From assembly GCA_900239685.1 (NCBI GenBank), contig OENT01000136.1, forward strand, positions 124,001 through 188,000: DNA of 64,000 bases, given 5' to 3'. This stretch comes from Rotaria macrura. Taxonomy: Eukaryota > Rotifera > Eurotatoria > Philodinida > Philodinidae. Positions 50,870-64,000 of the stretch are shown here, piece after piece; positions within the stretch are counted from its first letter, which is position 1; the number at the start of each line of letters is the position of its first letter. The translations under genes were made by a program, and so were the position numbers. The notes beneath the pieces are model-generated. The model did no database searches and was not told the origin of the DNA. It worked only from the letters and a program-made list of their open reading frames with translations.

Positions 50870-53800
50870 ATGACTACTTTCACAGGAGCTCAACATCAAT
50901 CTTTGCATAGATCAGTAATATCATCTTCAAATTCATCTGGTATATTTCTTTCTAATCCAGCCGATTGCCAGATATTTGATCTGCCAACAAAACCCATGCC
51001 GTTAACACATTTACAACTAGAAAAGTAAGTTTCAACAATTTTTTCTATTTGTGCCCTTAACTATTTTAACCTTCATGATAATCATGTATTTGAAGAAGTA
51101 GAAAAAACCCTATAGTACATTTATTTTTCTATATTTACAAGTCAGTTCTATTGCTTGAAAGAGTACCACAAAAACAATTTCGTTCAAATAAAATATTCAT
51201 CTAAATTTGGTTATTTTTTCTTTTATTTGAAAAGAAAACAGAAATTGAAATCATCAAATAATGTTTTAACGGAAATATTATCTTCTTCCTCCTCCTCCTC
51301 ATCATTATTGTTAAACGAAATTTTATTTCGATCAAATTATAAAGTTTCATATCATACATCAAATACTCGTTCATATTCATCAATTATGTCAAACTCAATA
51401 GATAAGCCTCAATCGCGTAAACGTAAACAACCAACAGACAATGCCTCTCTATTTCTTACACCTTGCATACCAACAAAACGGTTAGCTTCTATTGCTACGT
51501 TCTTTCCATCAATGATACCTTCCAACGATTTCTTTGCACTATCAGTTAATAGGAATAGTATAACGATTCAAACTGATCCGATAACTTCATTTTCATTGTT
51601 TACGAATGATCATCAATATAAGATTGAAAAAGAAAACTTAATAACACAAATAAATCAATTACGTCGTGTTAACGAAGAAACGCAACGCCAATATCGATCA
51701 ACTGTTGAAACAATAAAGCGTTGCTTAAATGTAACTCGTTCGTTACTGTTAGATAAGTCAGAACTTGACAAAAAGCGTACACGACAGAAAACTATGGAAA
51801 ATCGTTTACGTCTCGGTCAATTCGTAACACAACGGCAAGGTACATATTTTGTTGAACAATGGATTACGGGTTCTGTCTATTTGGAAAAACAACGTGCACA
51901 AGAGCAATTAATACGTACGAAAAATAATCTAGATAAAGAACGAAAAATTTTAACAAAAAAGAAAGCGTTTCTATTACAACAAGAATCATTGATAACAACG
52001 ATGATCGATGAAAAAATTAATAAAAATATTAATGTGAATTCTCAGGATATGATTTATGTCATGAATGTTCTACAAAAGAAATCAAAACGAATAACAGCCA
52101 ATTCGACAAGAACCATATTCAACAGGTAAATTTTTCCTTTTTTTCTCGAACGATTCAGTGTTGGAATAAAAACGACAGAATATCAGAATATTTAAATCTA
52201 GCGAAAATTGTCGTACGAAAGTGAAAAAGAACTTGTGCCCACAAAACTAATACATCTTCGAATGATATCTCCTATCAAAATTAAAATATAAGAAGATATT
52301 TCAGTCACATCTAACCCATTACGTCTTAGAACTAACGTGAGAGCGTCTTCTCGAATGCAAAAACGCTGTATGAAAACAAAGAAACTTAGCATATTGCCTA
52401 TTACGGATAGTACCAAAACTTTTAACAAGCGAAATTTATATGAAATAATCTATTGCTGACAAAGCCATAGAAAAGGTATATCTACGGAGAATTCTCTAAT
52501 AGATAATTTTGTTCGAATTTGTCAATCTTTTATAAGAGCAAGAAATATGTTTATCTTCTAAGGTCCACGTTCACTTGGATGATAACGACTTAATTAAAAT
52601 TCTCGTTTTAGTCAACAGAAATCTACGTCAATAAATGGGCAATTGAATAATGCATTAGTAATCAATTCGTCATATTATCCTTCATATTTATTGCCAGATC
52701 ATTCAAATGACAATTATTGGGTGTTTCCTAATGATGTCAATCCGCTAAATGATAGTAGTAGTTCATCATCATCAACTTCGTCTCTTGTTTCGAATCCTTC
52801 CTCATCGTTGATGACATTGAAAGATTGGTATGAATATGATGGAATTCTTCGTCTTAGACAAGCAACATTGAAGCGTGAAGAAAACGATTTAGCTCAAGAT
52901 TTAGAAACATTAGATCGTGAGAGAAATGCTCATATACGAGAATTAAAACGCATAGACGATGAAGACCATTCAAAATTTAACAAGAATAATATTCTACAAG
53001 ATCGTTATTTACTTTTAGCGCTGATTGGAAGAGGAGGTTCTAGTGAAGTGCATCGTGCATATGATTTATTTGAACAACGTTATGTTGCTTGTAAAATTCA
53101 TCTCTTAAATAAAGAATGGAAAGATGAAAGAAGAGTTAGTTACATGAAATATACTCTACGAGAATTAAATATTCATAAACATTTAGAACATAAACGTAAG
53201 TGCCATGTTCTACTTTTACTTCAAACAATGAAAACAAATATACGAGAAGAATATATTGTCTTACATGTTTAGGTATCGTAAAATTGTTTGACGGATTTGA
53301 AATCGATAAAGATTCATTTTGTACAGTTATGGAATATTGCGATGGAAATGATTTGGATTTTTTCCTTAAACAAAATAAAATGATTCCCGAAAGAGAAGCT
53401 CGTTTAATTATAATTCAAATATTAAATGCACTTAAATATCTTAATTCTGAAGTAAAACCATCTGTGGTCAGTTTTTCCCTAGTTAAATAAAAAGAAAACC
53501 TATTGAAGTTATCAATTTAGATTCATTATGATTTAAAACCACGCAATGTTCTATTGCTAACAGGAAATACCAATCGTCGTGAAATAAAACTAGCTGATGT
53601 TGGCTTATCCAAGCAGATGTATAAGAATGCATTTGATGACGATGGAATCGATTTTTTATCTCAAGGTACAGAAATACGAATGAATCCATTAGGAAATCGA
53701 ATTGTTTCTTTGGTTAGGCACCGGCACTTATTGGTATTTACCACCAGAAGTATTCGTCCAAGGTTTAAATCGACCGAAAATTTCTTCGAAAGTAGACGTC

Positions 53801-54117
53801 TGGAGTATTGGATGTGGGTTTAGATGAAAAAATCTTATCGGGTTGATAGATTTTCTTTTCATTTTTCTTTAGGTATTTTTTATCAATGTTTGTACGGTCG
53901 ACGACCTTACGGTCATAATTTATCTCAAAAAGGCATACTAGAAAATGGTATAGTTTTAAACGCGAAGGATATTGAATTTCCATATCGACCTCAAATATCG
54001 AATGAAACAAAATTATTTATTCGGCGATGTTTAACCTATGAAGTGCGCGATCGGCCAGATATTTTACAATTGAGTGAAGATCAATATTTAAAATTCTATT
54101 TCAAACGTACTACATAA
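50870..54117 (+). CDS. TLK: Tousled-like serine/threonine kinase
   Basis: TLKs phosphorylate the histone chaperone ASF1 and act in chromatin assembly. Seven exons: 50870-51024, 51235-52125, 52612-53195, 53273-53466, 53521-53665, 53718-53813, 53873-54117; 769 residues, near the family length. The N-terminal regulatory part is Ser-rich and coiled-coil. It has the TLK signature [20 protein letters not shown] and, before the kinase, [21 protein letters not shown]. The kinase domain shows [40 protein letters not shown], catalytic HYDLKPRN (610-617), activation [10 protein letters not shown], and [15 protein letters not shown]. The metal-binding DFG is DVG at 634-636. Asp is kept, so catalysis is probably possible, but the Phe that sets the DFG state is gone. 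The donor at 53814 is GTGGGT, chosen because it keeps WSIGCIFYQC in frame. Confidence 0.95.
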
Positions 54118-54878
54118 ACACTATTTCACAATATTTTTCATGTGTAAAATAACTAGGAAAGCCAACCATGCTGATGATTATTTATATTCCCGCAGTAACT
54201 TTTGTAAAAACATTCGCCAAGTGAATTAATTATTGCCAAGTTTTACAGCGAAAAAGATTTTCTGATCCTCACTTTTATATCGTCTAGAGATGAATAGCGT
54301 AATGTGTAGATGAATTATAAAGTAAAAAAACCAAGCTATGTCAAATAAATTGAATTATGAACTGACTAAGATTAACATATTCCGAAAGTTCACAGAGATC
54401 TCTATTGTATCTATATCCTTGGATATCTAGCCGAACAATTCTGTTCAGTGAGGATGATAAATGAGAATTCCTGAAGATATGTAACAAATAGTTTCAAGCA
54501 CACCCACAAGTTAGATTTTGCTGTTTTGTAAAAAGAAAGCCTTTAAAACATGATCTGGATAAATGCTTTCACCGATAAACATGTCCGATTGTCGAGCGAA
54601 AAAAAGAACATGAGCGAATGATTCGCGATCATTTGAATATGATCACCGTTTGTTACATTTTCAATCTAACTACTGAGTAGAATCTTCTAGTTGTCTTTGA
54701 GAAAAATTCTCCAAAGCTCAACGTAACAGTAATTGAGGTAAAATAGCTACGAATTTAATCTATTGGTTTGTATTAATGTGTTCTAACTGCGGTCTCACCA
54801 AAATGTCTGGCATAGTTAAATAAAAATACAAAGATACGGAAGTATCTTTTGTTTTATTTTATCAAATGTTGAACATAC
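54118..54878. other. Non-coding stretch after the Tousled-like kinase
   Basis: 761 bp of AT-rich sequence with the kinase 3' UTR. Nothing else recognised. Confidence 0.5.
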
Positions 54879-55502
54879 CCAGGTCGAAAAATCTGACACA
54901 AGATCTTATGAAATGCATACAAGATCTTGGAATATGGGGGAAATCTTTCAAGAATCTGACAAAAAATCGTCGTCTCTGAGATCTTGCATAAGATCGCACA
55001 GTAAGATTCTTGAAAGATCTTGCAAATTAATAAGACCTTTCAAGAATCTGATTGTGCGATCTGATACAAGATCTCAGAGACTACGATTTTCGTACGATTT
55101 TTTGTCGGATCTTACACGATCATATAAGATCAGATGCAGAATCTTATCAGATCTTAACATCTGATTGTTTGCCGTGGGTAGTTGCCACCTAGGGCATACA
55201 ATCAGATACTAAGATCTCACAAGATTCTGCATCTTATCTTGTATGATTTTGTAAGATCAGACGAAAAACCGTACACAAAATCGTGGTCTCAGAAGTCTGG
55301 GATCAAGTCTAACTCTAAAGCTGTTGACAGATCTCTTTCTTTTTGTCAGATCTGATTATAAGATTATAGAAAATTTTATGCGACAGTAAGATCTTACAAG
55401 AATCTTACAGTACGAATTGATGTAAGATATCTGAGATCACGATTTTTTGTACGAGTTCATCTGATCTTACAAGACTTAATGTCGGATCTTTTGACCTGGG
55501 CA
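54879..55502. mobile_element. 624-bp fold-back element rich in AGATCTT motifs
   Basis: The ends are inverted: CCCAGGTCGAAAAATCTGAC on the left, and a complement of CCCAGGTCAAAAGATCCGAC on the right. The two halves are imperfect inverted copies around a centre at about 55183: arm AGATCTTAACATCTGATTGT faces ACAATCAGATACTAAGATCT. Nested in the left half is a hairpin with 55-bp arms (54967-55021 and 55032-55086, about eight mismatches, 10-nt loop). No coding capacity and no clear target duplication found. Confidence 0.75.
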
Positions 55503-56914
55503 GGATTATTTCTATGAAGTTCAGTTCTTTCTAAGAATTTAGTGAAAGATTATTTTTTGAATTGTCTTTCAAAAACAAATTTCAGCTACTTTGGAAAGTA
55601 AATGAGATCGTTATTTTTTTATTTTCTCTAAAATTTAGCGAAGTTTTGTTAGATCATGCTAGTTGTATTCTGGTAGTACTAGTGACGAGGTGTAGATTTA
55701 TTTTACATAGGTTAGCCATATATCATCTGACGTTAGCTAGCCTATTGAGGATGAATTGCTAAAGACTATTGTTCATGGAGAGAGATTTGTACAAAAACTT
55801 AGCTTGATATATTCTCTAAATCAAATAGTACTGAGTTTGGATAAATGCAAGACTGTAGGCTAAAGCTATTATATTGAAAATTTGCTCAAGCCTTTTGCAA
55901 ATATCATGTGAAACGAAAACAAGGCATCTAGTAAAAAATGTACAACGCTACTTTGTGATCTTCATTGACTTCTAACTCATCCAATGTTATTGATTACTTG
56001 ACGGAAGAAAACACCAATAGAATGTTGCAACAGTCATATTCACCATACTTAATAGTATCTAATCTTCGATTAAGTAACCCTATTCAACGGAGATTAATTG
56101 ATTAAGTAAATGAAATATGATATCCTCCTAAATAATATTGACAACTATGCTTAATAGTTGATAAAATAAAACAAAAAATATTTCCTTATCTTTATATTTT
56201 TATTTACCGATACACGATTTTTTGGTCAAATTTCTAACTACGGTAAAATACGAAAGCATTTTGTGAACGAAAAAGTTATCCATGTAAAATATTTATTCAT
56301 CGGACGAATGGTCTCATAAATGTGAATGATACTTGAGCACTGATGAAGACATCGACGTCAAAAATTTCGAACAATTTACTATAATTTAGTTGATCTATTC
56401 TTCACCAAAGAATGTAAACTACAACATTTTAACACATTGAACGAACGGTGTGACTTTCTGTTCAATCTGTCTCAATGACGTCTTAATTACTAATCTGTCT
56501 TCATGACTACTTTTGCATTACTACATAGTCTATAACTATAGTTATTGATGCCCGTAAAGTTTAATTCTCGACGCACATAGGTATATAAACTGATGTATCA
56601 ACGTATGCATTTAATAAGTAGAAAAAATCATTACTCCAAAGACGGATAGTAAATAGAATGGTATGCTGGGAAAATCTCGAAAGGAAAAACGTGGAAATAA
56701 AAAAAAAATAAGTGTGGAGAAATATCGAAACAAGAAAACAATGAAAGAAAGGATCTCTCCAGTAAATGTTGACTCTAATCGGATATAGTTCATTGTTGTT
56801 TTTCTTCTAATTCTACCAGTGTAGAGTTTTAACCAGCAGTAATGGTCATGACTAATACCTGATATAAATTATATTAATAATTTGAGCGAAGAACTCTTAT
56901 ATTAGTGACATCCT
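55503..56914. other. Non-coding stretch
   Basis: 1.4 kb of AT-rich sequence between a fold-back element and a decayed coding fragment. Nothing recognised. Confidence 0.5.
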
Positions 56915-57205
56915 ATTGTTATAACTGAAGCCGTTACATCTTCAACTAATGTAACTCAAGCCGAATCTTCAGCTATTGCATTTATGAATTGGCCATTCAT
57001 AAAACTTCTGGAAAGAAAAGAAAATCGTTTTCATCATATGCATGTCCAATTAACTGCAGGCTAAGGGTCTAGATCAAAACAAACTAAAACAGTTGTTATT
57101 CAACGTCGTATAGATAATCTTGACGAAAGATATTATGATGGTGCTATCAATGCTATGGAATCCGTAGATGGTTCGTCATTTACAATCCTTAAACGAGAAA
57201 AATGA
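56915..57205 (+). pseudogene. Decayed coding fragment with one in-frame stop
   Basis: A 97-codon frame with protein-like composition. It reads IVITEAVTSSTNVTQAESSA and MNWPFIKLLERKENRFHHMH, is broken by TAA at 57062-57064, then continues in the same frame with KQTKTVVIQRRIDNLDERYY and DGAINAMESVDGSSFTILKREK to TGA. A codon stop in step one stands out against the frequent stops in other frames here. I do not recognise the family. No start codon or flanking exons found. Confidence 0.4.
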
Positions 57206-57984
57206 CGGAATTATTATTTTTTATTATTATACATATTTGATCACTATTAGAATGTTAACATGAACTCATATAATAAAACATGAGATTTACTATCAACATT
57301 TCTCTAAACCATTAAGCGATCATTTTGCATGCCGAAATTTTCCTTCGACATTTTCACGCGCAACCAATGGAATTGTTCAGTGAGTTTCTTCATTATTTTA
57401 ATTTTCAATTCCAAAAACAGGAATCCTGCAGAGAGAGAATGTATATATTGACAAGAATTTCTCCAAAATTTCATTTCTAGTTCAATAATTTTTCAAAGAA
57501 AAATATCTATGCTGATGTTATGATGGTAGCAAATAGATTTCTCAACAGCTATTTTGTATACCAATAGCCTGGCTGTGTCGCTTTAAATGTCAAGAATGAT
57601 GACTGAAATAGATGCATAAAGATAAGTAGCAGCACTAATACTTTAACGGGATTGACTCGTCTGACTGTTAGGTGAATCAGGATGTAACTTCGCTATTGTG
57701 TTTCTGAGTATACGTTTAGTTTTGGTGTATTTCTATTTAGTTTGAAGAATCGAAAAGACTTGTGTTCACATTTATATCCATTGCCTTCTTACTTTTTACT
57801 TGCGCGCAAGATTAGCACGTCTCATGAATGAAGCGTTATGACTTGTATTTTCTAGAACTTACACTGATTTATGAAAAGAAAACAGTGAGTGCATGTTTCA
57901 AGCTGACAGTATTGAAATATTCTACTCTCATTCCTATTACGTTAATTGGCAAGCAAGATTAAATATTGAAAATATCCAGTACTC
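57206..57984. other. Non-coding stretch
   Basis: 780 bp of AT-rich sequence. Nothing recognised. Confidence 0.5.
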
Positions 57985-58240
57985 AGGTCGAGCGATACGA
58001 TCCATATGTGCCCCGTATACGGGCACTATATCGGGCGCAGAATCACGGGCAGTACCATGATTAAAATAGGCCGTTTTACGGCCGTGTAACGTGACGATAT
58101 GGCCCCGTATCACTGTGCCCGAACGGCCCCATATACTGGATCGTATTGTCATAGTGTAAGGCCGTAAAACGGCTTATTTTAATGATGATACATGCCGTAC
58201 TTCTGCCCCGGATACACGGCCCGTATGCCGGACGTATTGT
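57985..58240. mobile_element. GC-rich fold-back element
   Basis: Inner arms 58057-58083 and 58160-58186 match at 25 of 27 positions as inverted copies (core AGGCCGTTTTACGGCC on one side). The complementarity continues outward with divergence to about 58012 and 58235, so each arm is about 75 bp around a 76-bp centre. A second pairing, ATACGATCCA (57996-58005) with TGGATCGTAT (58137-58146), overlaps it. GC content is far above the flanks. No coding capacity. Probably a non-autonomous element. Confidence 0.7.
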
Positions 58241-60767
58241 TCAACATTGATAGGCTTATTTACCATATAAACGGTTGACTACTTGAAACAATATTGGAAT
58301 AATAAATGCAAAGACAGATGAGTTGCACGTTTCAGTCCTTAAGGGACAGTTCTGACACATTTTTAGCACAAGCTCCAGTAATATATTGCTTTTTAAGACT
58401 ACATGCATTAGCCTATTAGTGTTAATCAGAAAGAAACAAATAAAACAAACTGTAAAATTGTGATATCTTAAAATAATAATCTTATCATGAAAAATCATTT
58501 ATCTGTTCATTGATGGTTTTCATTTGGACTGCAATGAAAGGAATCACGAAAACAAATTGCTAGAACTCTGTAGACTGCATCAAACCTTACTGATTTGTAA
58601 AATCACGGATGTAGAATATGCTTGCGAGTATGTGAAGATCCCGAAACTAGAATAGACAATAGTAAGCTCATTGAAAACGTTCGTGACAATACCCTGACAA
58701 ATATCCGGCTGAACGAGATTTAATCGTTGCTCTTAACTTCATCAAGGTAACAGTGGCTGTTTGATATTTTCAATTAATATTCTCATTTAGAGCCACGTTT
58801 GCTATTGTTTTCTTTCAGAATTTCAAATCATAATATAAAATTACACTTTTGTCTCAAATACAAAGGAAGCCAATCTATATTTATCACATTTCAGTGAAAT
58901 CGACTTTAAAGTAACTTGAAAAGAAAACTCTGGTTGAAAAAAGTTCAATTAATAGTACTCCATTATAATTTAAGCATGTCAATAAAATCTACTCGTTAGA
59001 AATCGATTCTTTTATTTAGTATGTAAGATGTCCCATAATAATGGAAAGTCATTCCTTCGATTGTTTAAATCTATCTGCAGCATTGAATTTTATTGATTTG
59101 TTCAATATCCATTGAAGACAAGATCAACTAAAGGCTAAATATCAGCCCTCTATCATCGAAAAGAAACTTGATTTCAGCTGTTTCCCATTGGCTCATGGCT
59201 CACTTTACAAATTACATTCAAACTATTTTCCCGCCGAACCTACTCATAGTACGTGATTTTTACGTTTTTTCTTTATTTACTATTTGAAATGAGTTATATC
59301 AACACTGTCTCTGTTCAAGTTCCTCGAGAAGATATCGATGAAGTGTGAAACTCTCCTATAAGTTATTTACCATTCAATCAAAAACTTAATAGTGCTAAAG
59401 CGAACAACATTTTTCTTTCGTTTCTTGTATCTTTGTTTCATCATAATTCCGTGCCGGTATCCATTATTAGCAGTTCCAAATCTTGCACCTATTTATATAA
59501 AAAAATAACATTTCAACGATCAATACTGTTACACAATACGAAGCGAATCATCTTTGCACATTTCTCTATCACTAAAAGATATATGATTTTGCCTATAAAA
59601 CTGTGCTTGTCATAAAAAAAATCAAGTCTCTTACTAAATGAAAATCGCTAGTAGAAAGCTATAATTTCATTTAACATACACGTTTCTCGTATAATTTATT
59701 CATTATAAATTGATCGAAAAAAATCAACTACGATTGCTTATTGTATTTGTTTGTGAGAAACGGTTTGACTGATTGGAATTAATAACTACTTGCATTGTTT
59801 TATTCTACTTATTTTAGTTAAACGCATCCATCGATTGAAATAGAGTTGAAGACATGCATCAATTAACTATGATCTCTAAATTAAGTTTCCTGTATCGTTT
59901 TTCTCGTTGATTTTCTGCTGAAGACATGTTTAATATACATTAGACTAGTAAAGAAAATACATTTTATTGTATTCATGAATGAATCAACGAAGGACATCGG
60001 AAAGGACACTGTAGATGGGCAAACTATTTGAAGCGATAGAATACAATACACATATTTCTACTGTATGCAAGCAGCGATTCTTTTTGGCGCGGATACCTGT
60101 AAGGTATGAATAATCATAAGACCGATGTTGATCAACAGTGAAATACTATTTCACTTAGAATCATACTGACACTCTTTCGTAATGAAGTGAATCTTAAAAT
60201 CGTATCGAATCTTTTCACTTTCTTGCGTTACAAGATTTGCAACTATATACATACATGGCTAGTTATTCGATGCTCGGCTCACTTTTTCTGATACTAGGGT
60301 TTATCTTCCTGATAGAAAACACGAATTTTCTGATCTAACCAATAAAATCAACACTCGGAATCGTCAATCTTGAATCAATAGACATGCGTATTATTTCAAA
60401 TCTTTATAAACCGCTCTTTTTCATCAAGAAAACTATGTTGAGAAACAAAAAAACGTCAAGCATGTTTATGTATACACACGATTCTTTTGTTACAATATTC
60501 ATCATCCGTTGATTATTGCAAGAAAGCAAACAATTGGTTGATGAGAAAACATAAACACAAAGACGCAAAAACATACAATAGTTGATTGATCTTTCCGAAT
60601 CAAAAAAAGCAACAACAACGAAAAAAAAAACGAACACAAGCACTGATCGTAATAGTAATAATAATAATAATAATAATAATGATTGAAGGAGAAGTGTATG
60701 TTTGTTTTCAAAACAAAAGAAAAAGAAGTTGAGACAAATGCAGATACGAATACGTTACATGGAGACT
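58241..60767. other. Non-coding 2.5-kb stretch with a TAA microsatellite
   Basis: No gene recognised. (TAA)n occupies about 60651-60680, shortly downstream of the MSK-type gene's stop. Confidence 0.5.
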
Positions 60768-63996
<3,229 letters not shown>

Positions 63997-64000
63997 CTAC

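Overview
The window is AT-rich nuclear DNA from an animal. It carries many short introns (about 50-60 bp is common), animal-type gene families (LMBRD2, TTLL7, CFAP36, filamin, neuronal calcium sensor, NDUFS5, mitochondrial S2, kinesin-13, Tousled-like kinase, MSK) and a eukaryotic tRNA-Ser. The best fit is a bdelloid rotifer, possibly Rotaria-like. The reasons are a protein at 33604-34380 that recalls a family I associate with bdelloids, an intronless kinase-like gene of possible foreign origin, and the compact introns. This assignment is inference; no marker gene proves it.

Layout. 1-7.4 kb: a C-terminally incomplete LMBRD2 (minus), head-to-head with an intronless APH-superfamily kinase (plus), then a small unknown gene. 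8.7-16.4 kb: one large minus-strand gene whose exons rebuild a TTLL7-type tubulin ligase fused to a long N-terminal extension with ten 35-residue repeats; its three Mg-ATP ligands are all substituted. 18.7-27.3 kb: a gene-dense block with CFAP36 (minus), a filamin-repeat protein (plus) holding a tRNA-Ser in an intron, a ubiquitin-like protein (plus), a neuronal calcium sensor (minus), NDUFS5-like (plus) and mitochondrial uS2m (plus). 27.3-40.5 kb: mostly non-coding, with a GC-rich minisatellite, a bdelloid-type unknown protein and a near-intact mariner-like transposon. 40.6-44.0 kb: kinesin-13. 44-50.9 kb: non-coding, with an 82-bp TTAA-flanked MITE and a hairpin element. 50.9-54.1 kb: Tousled-like kinase. 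54.1-60.8 kb: two fold-back elements and a decayed coding fragment. 60.8-64.0 kb: the 3' part of an MSK-type kinase gene that runs off the window.

How the genes relate. Five products act on the cytoskeleton or cilia (TTLL7-like, CFAP36, filamin-like, kinesin-13, and the kinases more loosely). This may be chance. CFAP36/filamin, calcium sensor/NDUFS5 and LMBRD2/APH kinase are divergent pairs. All three ambiguous bases in the window (15541, 21928, 35497) lie in multi-copy sequence: a tandem repeat, a tRNA and a transposon.

Exon boundaries were worked out by hand from reading frame, GT/AG signals and remembered family alignments. No search or alignment program was run.
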